Origin: Mycobacterium sp.
GTDB taxonomy: Bacteria > Actinomycetota > Actinomycetes > RYN-182
Direction: 5' to 3'
DNA: 48,388 nt
NCBI GenBank assembly: GCA_025965515.1
Contig: JAOPWU010000002.1
Coordinates: 1-48,388 of the forward strand
A model generated the notes under the pieces. That model ran no database searches. It saw only the letters and a list, made by a program, of their open reading frames with translations, and was not told the origin of the DNA. The translations under genes and the position numbers were made by a program. Shown in pieces: positions 21,613 to 30,747 of the stretch. Every line of letters begins with the position of its first letter. The first letter of the stretch is position 1.

Positions 21613-22578
21613 TCAGGCCAGGCGCCGCCGCGCCGCCGTGTCCCGGGCGAAGGCCACGGCACCGCCGCCGACGAGCGCGATGGCGCCCGCCGCGAGGCAG
21701 GTGAGGAACGCGGGGATCGCGCCGTGCGCCGCACGGCTCACGGCGGAGCCGCCGGCGGTGCGCAGCACGCCCAGCGGGTCCGGCAGCGCATCCGCGGTCA
21801 GCGGAGCCGGGGCGGAGTGCAGAACGCCGCCGATCGGATCAGCGGCGAGCAGCGGGCTGACGTCGGGCAGGGACGCGAACAGGCCGGTGCCCGTCGACAG
21901 CGCCAGACCCGACGGGAAGCTGTAGGCGCTCGTCCCGACGCTGTTGGTGAGCAGGGCCGAGCCGGCGCCGGACCAGGTGGTCGTGCCGGCCGCAGGAGTG
22001 GTCCCCATCGGAGCCGTCGCGCCGGGCGCGGTGGTGCCCGCGCCCTGGCCACCGGCCGCCGGCGGGACCGCCGCGCCACCACCGGTCGAGCCGCCACCCG
22101 TCGACCCGCCGCCCGGGGCGCCGCCACCGGTCGAGGGGCTCGGGACGGGGCCGGGAGCGGGCGCCACCGGCGGAACGGGCGGCAGCGGGATGGGGGGCGT
22201 CGGCGGCGGCACGCTGATCGTGCCCGGCAGCGGCAGGGGCACCACCGAGGGCAGCGGCAGCGGGGGCAGCACGCCGCCCACCGTGGTGGTGACGGCGCCG
22301 ACCGTGCCGGTCACCGTCTGGGTGACCCCGGTGACCGTCGTCGTGAGGGTGTTGGTGAGCGTCCCCAGCACCGGGATGCCCGGCAGCGGCAGCCCGGCGG
22401 GCGCGGCGGACCGGGTGGCCGCCGAGGCGGTGCCGGGCATGAGGACGAGCGCACCGAGGACGGGGCCGGCCACCAGCGCAGCCGCCCCACCGCGGGCGAG
22501 CCGCCGGGCCGAAGTCCGGCGCGAACCCGCGTGGGAACCCCTGGCGTCATCGCCCGAGCGCCGCGTGGTCGTATCCAT
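21613..22578 (-). CDS. Pro/Gly/Thr-rich secreted or surface protein with C-terminal TM anchor
   Basis: Long signal peptide (SRRTSARRLARGGAAALVAGPVLGALVLMPGTASA), repetitive TTTVTGVTQTVTGTVGAV / PPLPLPSVVPLPLPG / GGGSTGGGSTGGG linker, C-terminal hydrophobic segment then RDTAARRRLA. Confidence 0.75.
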   Translation of the reverse strand: MDTTTRRSGDDARGSHAGSRRTSARRLARGGAAALVAGPVLGALVLMPGTASAATRSAAPAGLPLPGIPVLGTLTNTLTTTVTGVTQTVTGTVGAVTTTVGGVLPPLPLPSVVPLPLPGTISVPPPTPPIPLPPVPPVAPAPGPVPSPSTGGGAPGGGSTGGGSTGGGAAVPPAAGGQGAGTTAPGATAPMGTTPAAGTTTWSGAGSALLTNSVGTSAYSFPSGLALSTGTGLFASLPDVSPLLAADPIGGVLHSAPAPLTADALPDPLGVLRTAGGSAVSRAAHGAIPAFLTCLAAGAIALVGGGAVAFARDTAARRRLA

Positions 22579-22640
22579 CTGACCCCTCCTGTCCGGTTTA
22601 CAGCCGGGTTGTACCTCGCTCAACGAGAAGTCATTCAGCT

Positions 22641-22657
22641 GGTGACGTGATGTCACC
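22641..22657. promoter_or_regulatory. Palindromic site upstream of the secreted protein gene
   Basis: GGTGAC-GTGAT-GTCACC, perfect 6-bp arms, 63 bp upstream of the ATG. Confidence 0.4.
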
Positions 22658-22707
22658 CGTTGTGGCGAGGATTGACCCGGCGAGGGCCGGCCCGGGAGGG
22701 GTCGCGG

Positions 22708-23232
22708 TCAGCCGTTGAGGGGGGCCGTGGGGACCTCGCCGCCCTCGCGGAGGGACTCCTGGCCCCGGCGGCGGGCCTGCTCCTCGGCGTCGCTCTGGGC
22801 GACCGCGTCCTCATCGCGGTCGGCCAGCACACGCTCGACGTCGTCCGTGTCGAGCAGCCGGAAGGTCACGCAGACGATCTCGGAAGTGTCCGCGGAGGGC
22901 GTGCCCGCCTCCTCCCAGTCCCGAGCCCGCTGCTCGCGCCACTGGTCCGCGGGCTGGTCGCCGGCTTCCCGGGCCACCACCTCGTCGGGGACGGCCTTGA
23001 GCTGGTGCAGCACCACGTCGGTCACCTCGACGACGCCCTGCCGCTCGCCGTCCCTGGTGACCGCCAGGAGCTCGCCGATCTTCTCGACCTCCTCGTACGC
23101 CACGCCGTAGGACGCGAACGGCACCGCGGTCCCGGTCACGCGGCCGTCGAGGACGCCTTGGATGAGCTCGTCGCGCCGGCCGTTGGCGGCACCGAGCTCG
23201 AGGCTGCGCAGGTGGTCCACTCGCTCTCGCAT
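22708..23232 (-). CDS. ASCH/PUA-like domain protein
   Basis: GRRDELIQGVLDGRVTGTAVPFASYGVAYEEVEKIGELLAVTRDGERQGVVEVTDVVLHQLKAVPDEVV...ADQWREQRARDWEE. Confidence 0.65.
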   Translation of the reverse strand: MRERVDHLRSLELGAANGRRDELIQGVLDGRVTGTAVPFASYGVAYEEVEKIGELLAVTRDGERQGVVEVTDVVLHQLKAVPDEVVAREAGDQPADQWREQRARDWEEAGTPSADTSEIVCVTFRLLDTDDVERVLADRDEDAVAQSDAEEQARRRGQESLREGGEVPTAPLNG

Positions 23233-23368
23233 GGTGCGAGGGTACGCGCGGATGTGATCTGCGCCACGGCCCTTGCCCGACACCGAGGGGCACGCCAGGC
23301 CACGCTCCGTATCGTCGCCGACGGCGCCTCGTTGCCAGGGTGCCCCCGCCGATGAGGAGTCCCCCACC

Positions 23369-24337
23369 ATGGTCGTCGCCGTCCCCGCCCGGGGCAGCCG
23401 CCCCCGCACGCGCCCCAGCCGGCTGCGCTGGCTGCCGGCCGTGGTCGTGCTGCTGCTGCTCGCGGGCGCCTGCGGTGGCGGCGGGAGTTCTGCCCCCTCG
23501 CCGTCCGGCAGCACCGTGCCGGGGACGCTGGCGTCGGCCCGGTACTACCTCTCCCTCGGGGACTCGCTCGCCTTCGGCGTGCAGAAGACCACCGCGGAGG
23601 CGGCCGGGCCCAGCCCCATCCCCGCCACGCCGTTCGACAAGGGCTACACGAACGACATCGCCGCCCAGCTGCAGGCGCAGAACCCCGGCATCACCGTGAC
23701 CAACCTGGGGTGCCCGGGCGAGACCAGCTCCAGCTTCCTGGCCGGGCCGTGCGACTACCGCGCGAAGGCCCAGGGCCTGCTCCACACCGACTACACGGGC
23801 TCGCAGCTGTCCGCCGCGACGCTCGCCCTCACGCGGGACGGCGGCAGCGGCGGTCTCATCACGCTGTCGCTCGGCGGCAACGACGTGAACGCGCTCCTGG
23901 CGCAGTGCCCGACGGTGGACCCGGCGTGTCTGTCGCCGCTGATCGCGCCCGCGGCGGCCCAGCTCCGGACGAACCTCACGCGCATCCTGCAGCAGCTGCG
24001 GTCGGCCGCCCCCAGCGCCATCATCGTGCTGGTCGCGCCCTACAACCCGTACTACGCGCTGTCGCCCCAGAGCGACGCGCTGATGCAGCCGTTCCTGCAG
24101 GCGGCCGTCGCGGCCGCCGCCGACACCCACGTCCTGCTGGCCAACGCGTTCAGCGACTTCAACTCCGGCGGCAGCCCGGGCGGCCCCACGGGCACGGAGC
24201 GGGACCGCATCTGCTCGCTGACCAACTTCTGCAAGAACGGGGACATCCACGCCAGTGACGCCGGCTACGCGGAGATGGCACGGCTGATCCTGGCGACCGT
24301 CCGCCAGGCGGGAGCGCCGGGCACCTCGTCCCCCTGA
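23369..24337 (+). CDS. SGNH/GDSL hydrolase, putative lipoprotein
   Basis: Lipobox LLLAGACGGGG; YYLSLGDSLAFGVQ; LSLGGNDVNALL; DIHASDAGY catalytic D..H. Confidence 0.88.
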   Translation: MVVAVPARGSRPRTRPSRLRWLPAVVVLLLLAGACGGGGSSAPSPSGSTVPGTLASARYYLSLGDSLAFGVQKTTAEAAGPSPIPATPFDKGYTNDIAAQLQAQNPGITVTNLGCPGETSSSFLAGPCDYRAKAQGLLHTDYTGSQLSAATLALTRDGGSGGLITLSLGGNDVNALLAQCPTVDPACLSPLIAPAAAQLRTNLTRILQQLRSAAPSAIIVLVAPYNPYYALSPQSDALMQPFLQAAVAAAADTHVLLANAFSDFNSGGSPGGPTGTERDRICSLTNFCKNGDIHASDAGYAEMARLILATVRQAGAPGTSSP

Positions 24338-24418
24338 GGTGACCGCGGGCCGGGCTAGGGTACGGCCCGACCGTATGGGCAGACCTGCCCGATCCCCGCC
24401 TGACCCCCCGGAGTGCCC

Positions 24419-25027
24419 ATGCCGCAGCAGCCGTCCGCCAGCCTCCCCACCGCGCGGGCGAACGCCGCCCGCCGACGCACAGTCGGCACGGCTGCGGTCG
24501 CGCTGCTGGGTGTTGCCGCACTGCTGGGCGGCTGCGGCGGTTCCTCCAGCAGCAGCGCGGCCAGCGCCGCGCCGAGCACGGCCGCCAGCACGGCGGCGGC
24601 CACCCCGGCGGGTGTCCCGTCCCTCGTTCCGGGGCCGGTTCCCCCCGTGACGAACGCGACCGACCTGACCAAGCCGCCGGTCATCGGCAAGGGGACCGGT
24701 ACTCCGCCGACCCAACTGACCGGCGCGGACCTGGTGACCGGCAACGGCGCCGTCGCCACGGCCACCAGCAAGGTCACCGTCCAGTACGTCGGCGCGCTCT
24801 ACTCCGACGGCAGCGTCTTCGACTCGTCGTGGCAGCGCGGCGCGCCGGCTCAGTTCTCCCTCGAACAGGTCGTGGCGGGCTTCCAGGGCGGCATCGTCGG
24901 CATGAAGGTCGGCGGTCGGCGCGAGATCGTGATCCCGCCGTCGCTCGGCTACGGCAGCCAGGCCACCGGCCCGATTCCGGCCAACAGCACGCTCGTGTTC
25001 GTGGTGGACCTGCTCACGGTCGCCTGA
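24419..25027 (+). CDS. FKBP-type peptidyl-prolyl cis-trans isomerase, putative lipoprotein
   Basis: Lipobox ALLGGCGGSS; KVTVQYVGALYSDGSVFDSSWQRGAPAQFSLEQVVAGFQGGIVGMKVGGRREIVIPPSLGYGSQA...IPANSTLVFVVDLL. Confidence 0.95.
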   Translation: MPQQPSASLPTARANAARRRTVGTAAVALLGVAALLGGCGGSSSSSAASAAPSTAASTAAATPAGVPSLVPGPVPPVTNATDLTKPPVIGKGTGTPPTQLTGADLVTGNGAVATATSKVTVQYVGALYSDGSVFDSSWQRGAPAQFSLEQVVAGFQGGIVGMKVGGRREIVIPPSLGYGSQATGPIPANSTLVFVVDLLTVA

Positions 25028-25056
25028 CCCCGGCCGGCCGGCCGGCGGGCGGCGGC

Positions 25057-26244
25057 TCAGGCGCGCGCCGCCGGCTCCCGGGCCGGCCGTGACCGGCCCG
25101 TGAGCGGCAGGCTCGCCGGCGTCCGGCGGATGACCGCGACGACGGCGACGGACCCGGCCAGGGTCAGCAGCCACGCGACCACGGACGCCCACGGCTGCGG
25201 CACCAGCGTCGGGTCCGGCCCGTGGAGGCCGTTGCGGAGTAGCACGTCCAGGATCAGCGGGTGGATGAGGTACACGCCGAACGAGGCGGACGAGCACCAC
25301 AGCAGCGCCCGGCGCAGCCGGGGGTGGCGCTCCCGCGCCTGCGCCCAGCGCATGCCGACGACGGCCAGCAGGATCACCGCGCCCGCGCTCTCCAGCACCA
25401 TGATCGGCTGGAGGACCGCCGACGCCGCGGTGTCCACCGAGGACTGACCCAGGAGCAGGTCCCGCACGTACCACCCGAGCGACGCCGCGACCGCCGCGGC
25501 CCCCAGGCCGACGAGCAGCCGCGGGTGCCGGTGCGCGAAGCCCTGCGCGACCGGCAGGTGCAGCGCCAGCAGGCCCCCGGCGACGACCCACAGCAGGTAG
25601 CTCGGCAGGAGGACGTAGGCGTACCGGGCGTACCAGCCGGTCGGTACTGCACCGCCCGCGCTCGCGTGCAGCCAGCCGACCAGCACGAGCTGCAGGGCGG
25701 TCACGCTCCCGAGCACGAGCCACGGGCGGTGACGGGTCCGCCGCAGCGCCCAGAGCAGGACCGGGAACACCAGGTACACCTGCATGCTCACCATCAGGAA
25801 GTACAGGTGGTACTCGGCGTGACCGCCGACCACGGCCCAGAACAGGTCGCTGGCCGCCCTCCCGGCCGGCCGCGGGGCCATGAGCAGGCCGTAGCCCCAG
25901 TAGAGGACCGACCACGTCAGGTACGGGATGCCGATCAGCCGGAAGCGCCGCCGCCAGAACTGCGCGGGCTGCAGCGACCGGTCCTTCTGCGCGTAGACCA
26001 GCACGAAGCCCGTGAGGACGAAGAACGCCTCGCGGGTGAAGTGCAGGAGGAAGCCCAGCGCGTTGGCCGCCTGGCTGTCGGACGGGTTGGTGAACGCCGT
26101 CGCGTGCACCGCGACCACGGCGGCGAACGTGAGCACCCGGAACAGGTCCACCTGGTCCAGGTGGCCGCGGGTCGGGGGCGGCGGCAGCGTCCCGGCAGCG
26201 GCGGGTGGGGCCGGGGAGTTGCCGACCGGGGCGGTCGTGGTCAC
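25057..26244 (-). CDS. integral-membrane acyltransferase family 3 (OafA/WecH-like)
   Basis: QVDLFRVLTFAAVVAVHA...REAFFVLTGFVLVYA...FRLIGIPYLTWSVLYWG...SFGVYLIHPLILDVLL; about 10 TM; GTGA overlap with the upstream gene. Confidence 0.88.
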   Translation of the reverse strand: MTTTAPVGNSPAPPAAAGTLPPPPTRGHLDQVDLFRVLTFAAVVAVHATAFTNPSDSQAANALGFLLHFTREAFFVLTGFVLVYAQKDRSLQPAQFWRRRFRLIGIPYLTWSVLYWGYGLLMAPRPAGRAASDLFWAVVGGHAEYHLYFLMVSMQVYLVFPVLLWALRRTRHRPWLVLGSVTALQLVLVGWLHASAGGAVPTGWYARYAYVLLPSYLLWVVAGGLLALHLPVAQGFAHRHPRLLVGLGAAAVAASLGWYVRDLLLGQSSVDTAASAVLQPIMVLESAGAVILLAVVGMRWAQARERHPRLRRALLWCSSASFGVYLIHPLILDVLLRNGLHGPDPTLVPQPWASVVAWLLTLAGSVAVVAVIRRTPASLPLTGRSRPAREPAARA

Positions 26245-27767
26245 GACCCGACGGGGACGGTCGGCTGCTGCAGGGCCTCGGCGACGCGGCGACGGCTCAC
26301 CTTGCCCAGGCCGCCGGCGCCCGGGCCACCGGGTGCGCCCAGCGCCGCGTCCGACGCCCCGGGCACGGCGGCGAGCACGTAGAAGCGCACGGGACGCCGC
26401 ACGCGCTCGAGGGCCTGTTCCGCGGCGGCCTCGAGGGTGGCCACCAGCGCCTGCCGCGCACCGTCGTCGGCGAGCGCGCACGGGTCGCGGGGCACGACGA
26501 CGGCGACGGGGACCCGGCCGAGCACCGGGTCGGGCAGCCCGACGACCACCGCCTGGCGCAGCACGCCGGTCCCCAGCAGCACGTCCTCCACCTCCGCCGG
26601 AAAGATCTTCTCCCCGCCCCGGTTGATGACGTCGTCCCGGCGCCCCAGCAGGAACAGCGACCCGTCCGCCGCCACGCGCCCGACGTCGCCCGTCTCGAGC
26701 CAGCCGTCCGCGGTCAGCATCTCCTGGCCCGCCGCGGCCGGACCCCCGGCGTACCGGGTGATGACCCCCGCCCCGCGGATCTGCACCCGCCCGGGAACGT
26801 CCACCGCTGCGGGGGTGCCGTCGTCGGCGACGACACGCAGCTCGACGCCGACGGGCCTGCCGACCGACCCGGGCACCGCGGCGCCGAGCGTGCCGGCGGC
26901 GATCTGCGAGCCCGCCTCGGTCATACCGTAGGTCTCCACCACCGGCAGCCCGGTCCGCTCCTCGAATGCCCGCCGCACGGCGGGCGGCAGCGGGGCCGAC
27001 GCCGACCGCGCAAACCGCAGCCGCGCGGGCACGGGGTGCTCCGGGTCGGTCGCCGCCAGGACGGCGAGGATCGCGGGCACCGCGTTGAGCCAGGTTGCCC
27101 CGGAGCGGTCCACCGTCAGCCAGAACCCGGTGCGGTGGAACCGGTCGTCGAGCACCACGGAGGAGCCGGCCACCAGGGCCGCGAGCAGTCCGACCACCTC
27201 GGCGTTGACGTGGTGCAGCGGCAGCGGGTTGAACGCGCGGTCCTGCCGCGTGAGGCCGTGCGCCGCGACGACATTGCCCGCGGTGTGCAGCAACTGGTCG
27301 GTGCTGAGCGCGACCAGCTTCGGCGGTCCGGTCGTGCCCGAGCTGGTCAGCAAGACGCCGGCCGGCTCGACCGTCTGCTGCGGTGCACCACCGAGCGGCG
27401 TGAGCCGGTCGCCGGCCGGTCCACCCGGCTCCAGCAGCGCCACCGGCGCCACCGCGGCCTGCCACCGCTCGAACCGCTCTCCTCGCAGGTCGGGTGCGGC
27501 GGGGGCCGCGACGCGTCCGCTCGCGACCAGGGCGAGCCAGGCGACCGCGACGGCCAGCGGATCGCTCCCGCGCAGGCCGACCCGGGCACCGGGGAGCAGG
27601 TCGGCGCGCCAGAACGCCTCCCCCGCCGCAGCGACCCGGGCTGCCAGCTCGCCGAACGTGACGACGGCAGGCTTCCCACCCCCCTGGGGGGCGCGGGCGG
27701 CGAGCAGGTACGGGGTGTCCGGCGAGCGCTGCGCCCGGGCGGCGATCAACCGAGCGATCTCGTTCAC
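26241..27767 (-). CDS. AMP-dependent synthetase/ligase (acyl-CoA synthetase-like)
   Basis: LLTSSGTTGPPKLVALS; YGMTEAGSQ; GWLETGDVGRVAADGSLFLLGRRDDVINRGGEKIFPAEVEDVLL; GLGKVSRRRV. Confidence 0.93.
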   Translation of the reverse strand: MNEIARLIAARAQRSPDTPYLLAARAPQGGGKPAVVTFGELAARVAAAGEAFWRADLLPGARVGLRGSDPLAVAVAWLALVASGRVAAPAAPDLRGERFERWQAAVAPVALLEPGGPAGDRLTPLGGAPQQTVEPAGVLLTSSGTTGPPKLVALSTDQLLHTAGNVVAAHGLTRQDRAFNPLPLHHVNAEVVGLLAALVAGSSVVLDDRFHRTGFWLTVDRSGATWLNAVPAILAVLAATDPEHPVPARLRFARSASAPLPPAVRRAFEERTGLPVVETYGMTEAGSQIAAGTLGAAVPGSVGRPVGVELRVVADDGTPAAVDVPGRVQIRGAGVITRYAGGPAAAGQEMLTADGWLETGDVGRVAADGSLFLLGRRDDVINRGGEKIFPAEVEDVLLGTGVLRQAVVVGLPDPVLGRVPVAVVVPRDPCALADDGARQALVATLEAAAEQALERVRRPVRFYVLAAVPGASDAALGAPGGPGAGGLGKVSRRRVAEALQQPTVPVGS

Positions 27768-27855
27768 GGTACGTGTCTACCCGGTCCGGCTCCGTTCTTG
27801 CCCGACGACACCTGGACTCCCGCTGGGAGCGCGCTGGGGCCGCCCGCGGCGACTC

Positions 27856-28491
27856 TCACGCCGCCGGCGGGCCGGGCGCTACCGCCCCGTGCACCAGCAG
27901 GGTCACGGTGGCGCCCAGCGCGCCGGGGTCGAAGGTCTCCGGGGACCGCAGCGCGCTGAACGCGGCGCCCTGGATCAGGGCCAGGACCGCGTCGACGAGC
28001 GCGGCGCCACCGATGACCGCGGCGCCCGCCGTTGTGGCCTCGGCCACCACGCGGGTGCAGACCGGCAGGAAGCCGTCCCGGTAGTTCTCGAACGCCTCAC
28101 TGATGACCGCGCGCAGCGCCAACTGTCGGCCGACGAACCAGCCGGCGAGCAGCAGCTCCACGGTGTCGCGCTGCTCGGGGATCCGGGAGAGCTGGTCGGT
28201 GACCAGCAGCTGCAGCTCTTCGAGCGCCGACGCGGGCGCCGAGCCCTCGGGCGGCACCACGACCAGGACCTGCCCGAGCAGCCACCGCATCATTTCGGCG
28301 ACCAGTGCGTCCTTGGACCCGAAGTGGAAAAACACGAGACCCGGCGACACGGCGGCCTCCTCGGCCACCGCGCGGGCGGTCACGCCGTCCAGCCCGCCCC
28401 GGCACGCGACGCGGTAGGTGGCGCGCAGCAACTGCTCGCGCCGCTCCCCCTCCGCGACCTTGCGCCCCGGCACCCGTACCCGCCTCCCCAC
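27856..28491 (-). CDS. TetR/AcrR family transcriptional regulator
   Basis: REQLLRATYRVACRGGLDGVTARAVAEEAAVSPGLVFFHFGSKDALVAEMM HTH. Confidence 0.92.
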   Translation of the reverse strand: MGRRVRVPGRKVAEGERREQLLRATYRVACRGGLDGVTARAVAEEAAVSPGLVFFHFGSKDALVAEMMRWLLGQVLVVVPPEGSAPASALEELQLLVTDQLSRIPEQRDTVELLLAGWFVGRQLALRAVISEAFENYRDGFLPVCTRVVAEATTAGAAVIGGAALVDAVLALIQGAAFSALRSPETFDPGALGATVTLLVHGAVAPGPPAA

Positions 28492-28587
28492 GCGTCCCGG
28501 CCCCGGGTCCGTCGCGGGCCGACTGCGCTGTGGTCCCCGACGCTACTGCGCCCGGCGCTCCTCCCGGCGATCCGACAGGATGGGGGC

Positions 28588-29889
28588 GTGACGGAGCACG
28601 CGCTGCCGCCCCTTCCCCGGGGTGCCCCCACCGGCCCCCTCGTCGGATCGGAGCCGGACGACGCGGCTCGGGCCGTCGCGCTGCGGCGGTACAAGGTGGG
28701 CGCGACCGCGATGCTGGTGCTGGCCGCGGGCGCCTACGCCGCGACGACCGGTCGCAGCGGGGTCTGGGGCTACGTGGCGGCCGCCGCGGAGGCCTCGATG
28801 GTCGGCGGGCTGGCGGACTGGTTCGCCGTCACGGCGCTCTTCCGGCGTCCGCTGGGGCTGCCGATTCCCCACACGGCGATCATCCCGACCCGCAAGGACG
28901 CCCTTGCGACCAGCCTGGAGACGTTCTTCCTGGACAACTTCCTGTCAGCGACGGTGGTGCACGCCCAGGTGCGGGCGGCCGCCCCCACGCGGCGGCTCGG
29001 GACCTGGCTCGCCGACCCGGCGCACGCGAGCCGGGCCGCCCGCGAGGTCGCCGACATCGCCGCCGGGGTGCTGCGGCGGCTGCGCCCGGTGGACGTCGCG
29101 GCGATCGACTCGGCGGTCGAGCAGCTGTTCGTCCGCGCGGGGTCCATCCACTGGTCGCCGCACCTGTCCCGGGTCCTTGCGGCGGTCGTCGACGACGGCC
29201 TGGAGCAGCGCCTCCTGGACGTCCTCGTCGGCCAGCTCGGCACCTGGCTGCGGGGCAACCGGGAGACCGTCTTCCGGCTGGTCATCGAGCAGGCGCCGGC
29301 CTGGACGCCCGGCTGGCTCGACGAGCGGCTCGCCTCCCGCGTGTACGACCAGGCGTTGCAGCTGACCGCCGAGGTGGCCGCCGACCCACACCACACGCTC
29401 CGCGGCGCGGTCACGGACTTCCTGCGGCAGCTCGCCGACGACCTCAAGCACGACCAGGACACGCAGGAGCGCACGGAGGAGCTGGCGGCGCGACTGCTGG
29501 GGCACCCCGAGATCCGTGCCGCGAGCCTCGACATCCTGACGACCGGCCGGGACGTGCTGGTGCGCGCCCTGTCCGAGCAGGAGGGCGTCATCGCGACCCG
29601 CCTCGCCGCCACGTTCACCGAGGTGGGGGCCCGGCTGGCGGCGGACGCCGCGGAGCAGGAGACGTGGGACGGCCGGGCCGCAGAGGTGGTGGCCCAGGGG
29701 GTGACCCGGTACGGCGGCGAGCTCGTCGCAGTGGTGTCACACACGATCGCCCGCTGGGACGGCCGGGAGGCGGCGCGGCGGATCGAGCTCTACGTCGGCC
29801 GGGACTTGCAGTTCATCCGGGTCAACGGCACGGTCGTCGGCGGGCTCGCGGGCCTCGGGATCCACACGGCGACGGTGCTGCTGCACTGA
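28588..29889 (+). CDS. DUF445 family membrane protein
   Basis: EASMVGGLADWFAVTALFRRPLGLPIPHTAIIPTRKDALATSLETFFLDNFL...IELYVGRDLQFIRVNGTVVGGLAGL. Confidence 0.93.
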   Translation: MTEHALPPLPRGAPTGPLVGSEPDDAARAVALRRYKVGATAMLVLAAGAYAATTGRSGVWGYVAAAAEASMVGGLADWFAVTALFRRPLGLPIPHTAIIPTRKDALATSLETFFLDNFLSATVVHAQVRAAAPTRRLGTWLADPAHASRAAREVADIAAGVLRRLRPVDVAAIDSAVEQLFVRAGSIHWSPHLSRVLAAVVDDGLEQRLLDVLVGQLGTWLRGNRETVFRLVIEQAPAWTPGWLDERLASRVYDQALQLTAEVAADPHHTLRGAVTDFLRQLADDLKHDQDTQERTEELAARLLGHPEIRAASLDILTTGRDVLVRALSEQEGVIATRLAATFTEVGARLAADAAEQETWDGRAAEVVAQGVTRYGGELVAVVSHTIARWDGREAARRIELYVGRDLQFIRVNGTVVGGLAGLGIHTATVLLH

Positions 29890-29899
29890 GCCGAGGGAC

Positions 29900-30700
29900 T
29901 CAGCGGACGACCTCGGCGTCGCCCGGCGCGTCCACCGGCTCCAGCGACGGCCGCTTCGCGGGCCGGCCGTCGCCCGCGGACCGCCCCCGCAGCCGCCGCC
30001 CGACCCAGGGCAGCAGGTGGTGCCACGTCCACGACAGCTCCTCGCCCACCGCCTGCCGGCGCGACCGTGCGACGAGGGCGGCGACGGCCGCCTCCTCGCC
30101 GGCGGCCGCGGGGTCCTGCCCGAGGGCCGACAGCACCGCCCGCGCCACGGCAGCGTGACCGACCGCCGAGAGGTGCAGCCGGTCGGCGCTCCACGCCCGC
30201 GGATCGGCCAGCGCGGGCAGCCGCCACAGGTCGACGAGCACCGCGCCGTGGCGGACGGCCGCGGCGCGGATCAGGCCGTTGTAGGCGTCCGCCCGGGCAG
30301 CCAGGACGCGGCCGAGCGGCAGCCGCGGGCTCGGGTCGAAGCCCGCGAACAGCACGACCGTGGCCCCGGCCGCGCCCAGCCGGGCCACCGCGTCGTCCAG
30401 CCGTCCGCCGATCGCGACGAGGTCGAAGCGGGGGCGCAGCACGTCGTTGCCGCCCGCGGCGAAGGAGACGAGGTCGGGCCCCAGCGCGAGCGCCGCAGGG
30501 ACCTGCTCGTCGACCACCGGGTCGAGGGTGCGCCCGCGCACCGCGAGGTTGGCGTAGCGGAAGCCGGGCGTGCGGGACGCCAGCGCCGCAGCGACGAGGT
30601 CGGCCCAGCCGCGGGGAGTCCCGTCGGGCAGCAGATCGTCGAGACCCTCGGTGAAGCTGTCACCGACAGCGACGAAGCGGGTCCACAGCGCGGTGTCCAT
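29900..30700 (-). CDS. SGNH/GDSL hydrolase family protein
   Basis: RFVAVGDSFTEGLDD...NLAVRGRTLD...SFAAGGNDVLRP...DRLHLSAVGHAAVA. Confidence 0.92.
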   Translation of the reverse strand: MDTALWTRFVAVGDSFTEGLDDLLPDGTPRGWADLVAAALASRTPGFRYANLAVRGRTLDPVVDEQVPAALALGPDLVSFAAGGNDVLRPRFDLVAIGGRLDDAVARLGAAGATVVLFAGFDPSPRLPLGRVLAARADAYNGLIRAAAVRHGAVLVDLWRLPALADPRAWSADRLHLSAVGHAAVARAVLSALGQDPAAAGEEAAVAALVARSRRQAVGEELSWTWHHLLPWVGRRLRGRSAGDGRPAKRPSLEPVDAPGDAEVVR

Positions 30701-30747
30701 GCCGCCATGTTGCCGCACCGCCGGTCGGTGTGATCGGCGGCGTTCCC

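Noticed and set aside
21613-22578. Chaplin or LPXTG sortase substrate
   Set aside because: No chaplin repeat motif and no LPXTG; only a C-terminal TM followed by basic residues
22641-22657. CRP/GlxR binding site
   Set aside because: GTGA and TCAC half sites are separated by 7 nt rather than the canonical 6, so it is reported only as a generic palindrome
24338-24412. Inverted repeats between the SGNH lipoprotein and FKBP genes
   Set aside because: Short imperfect GC-rich complementarity only; no convincing terminator
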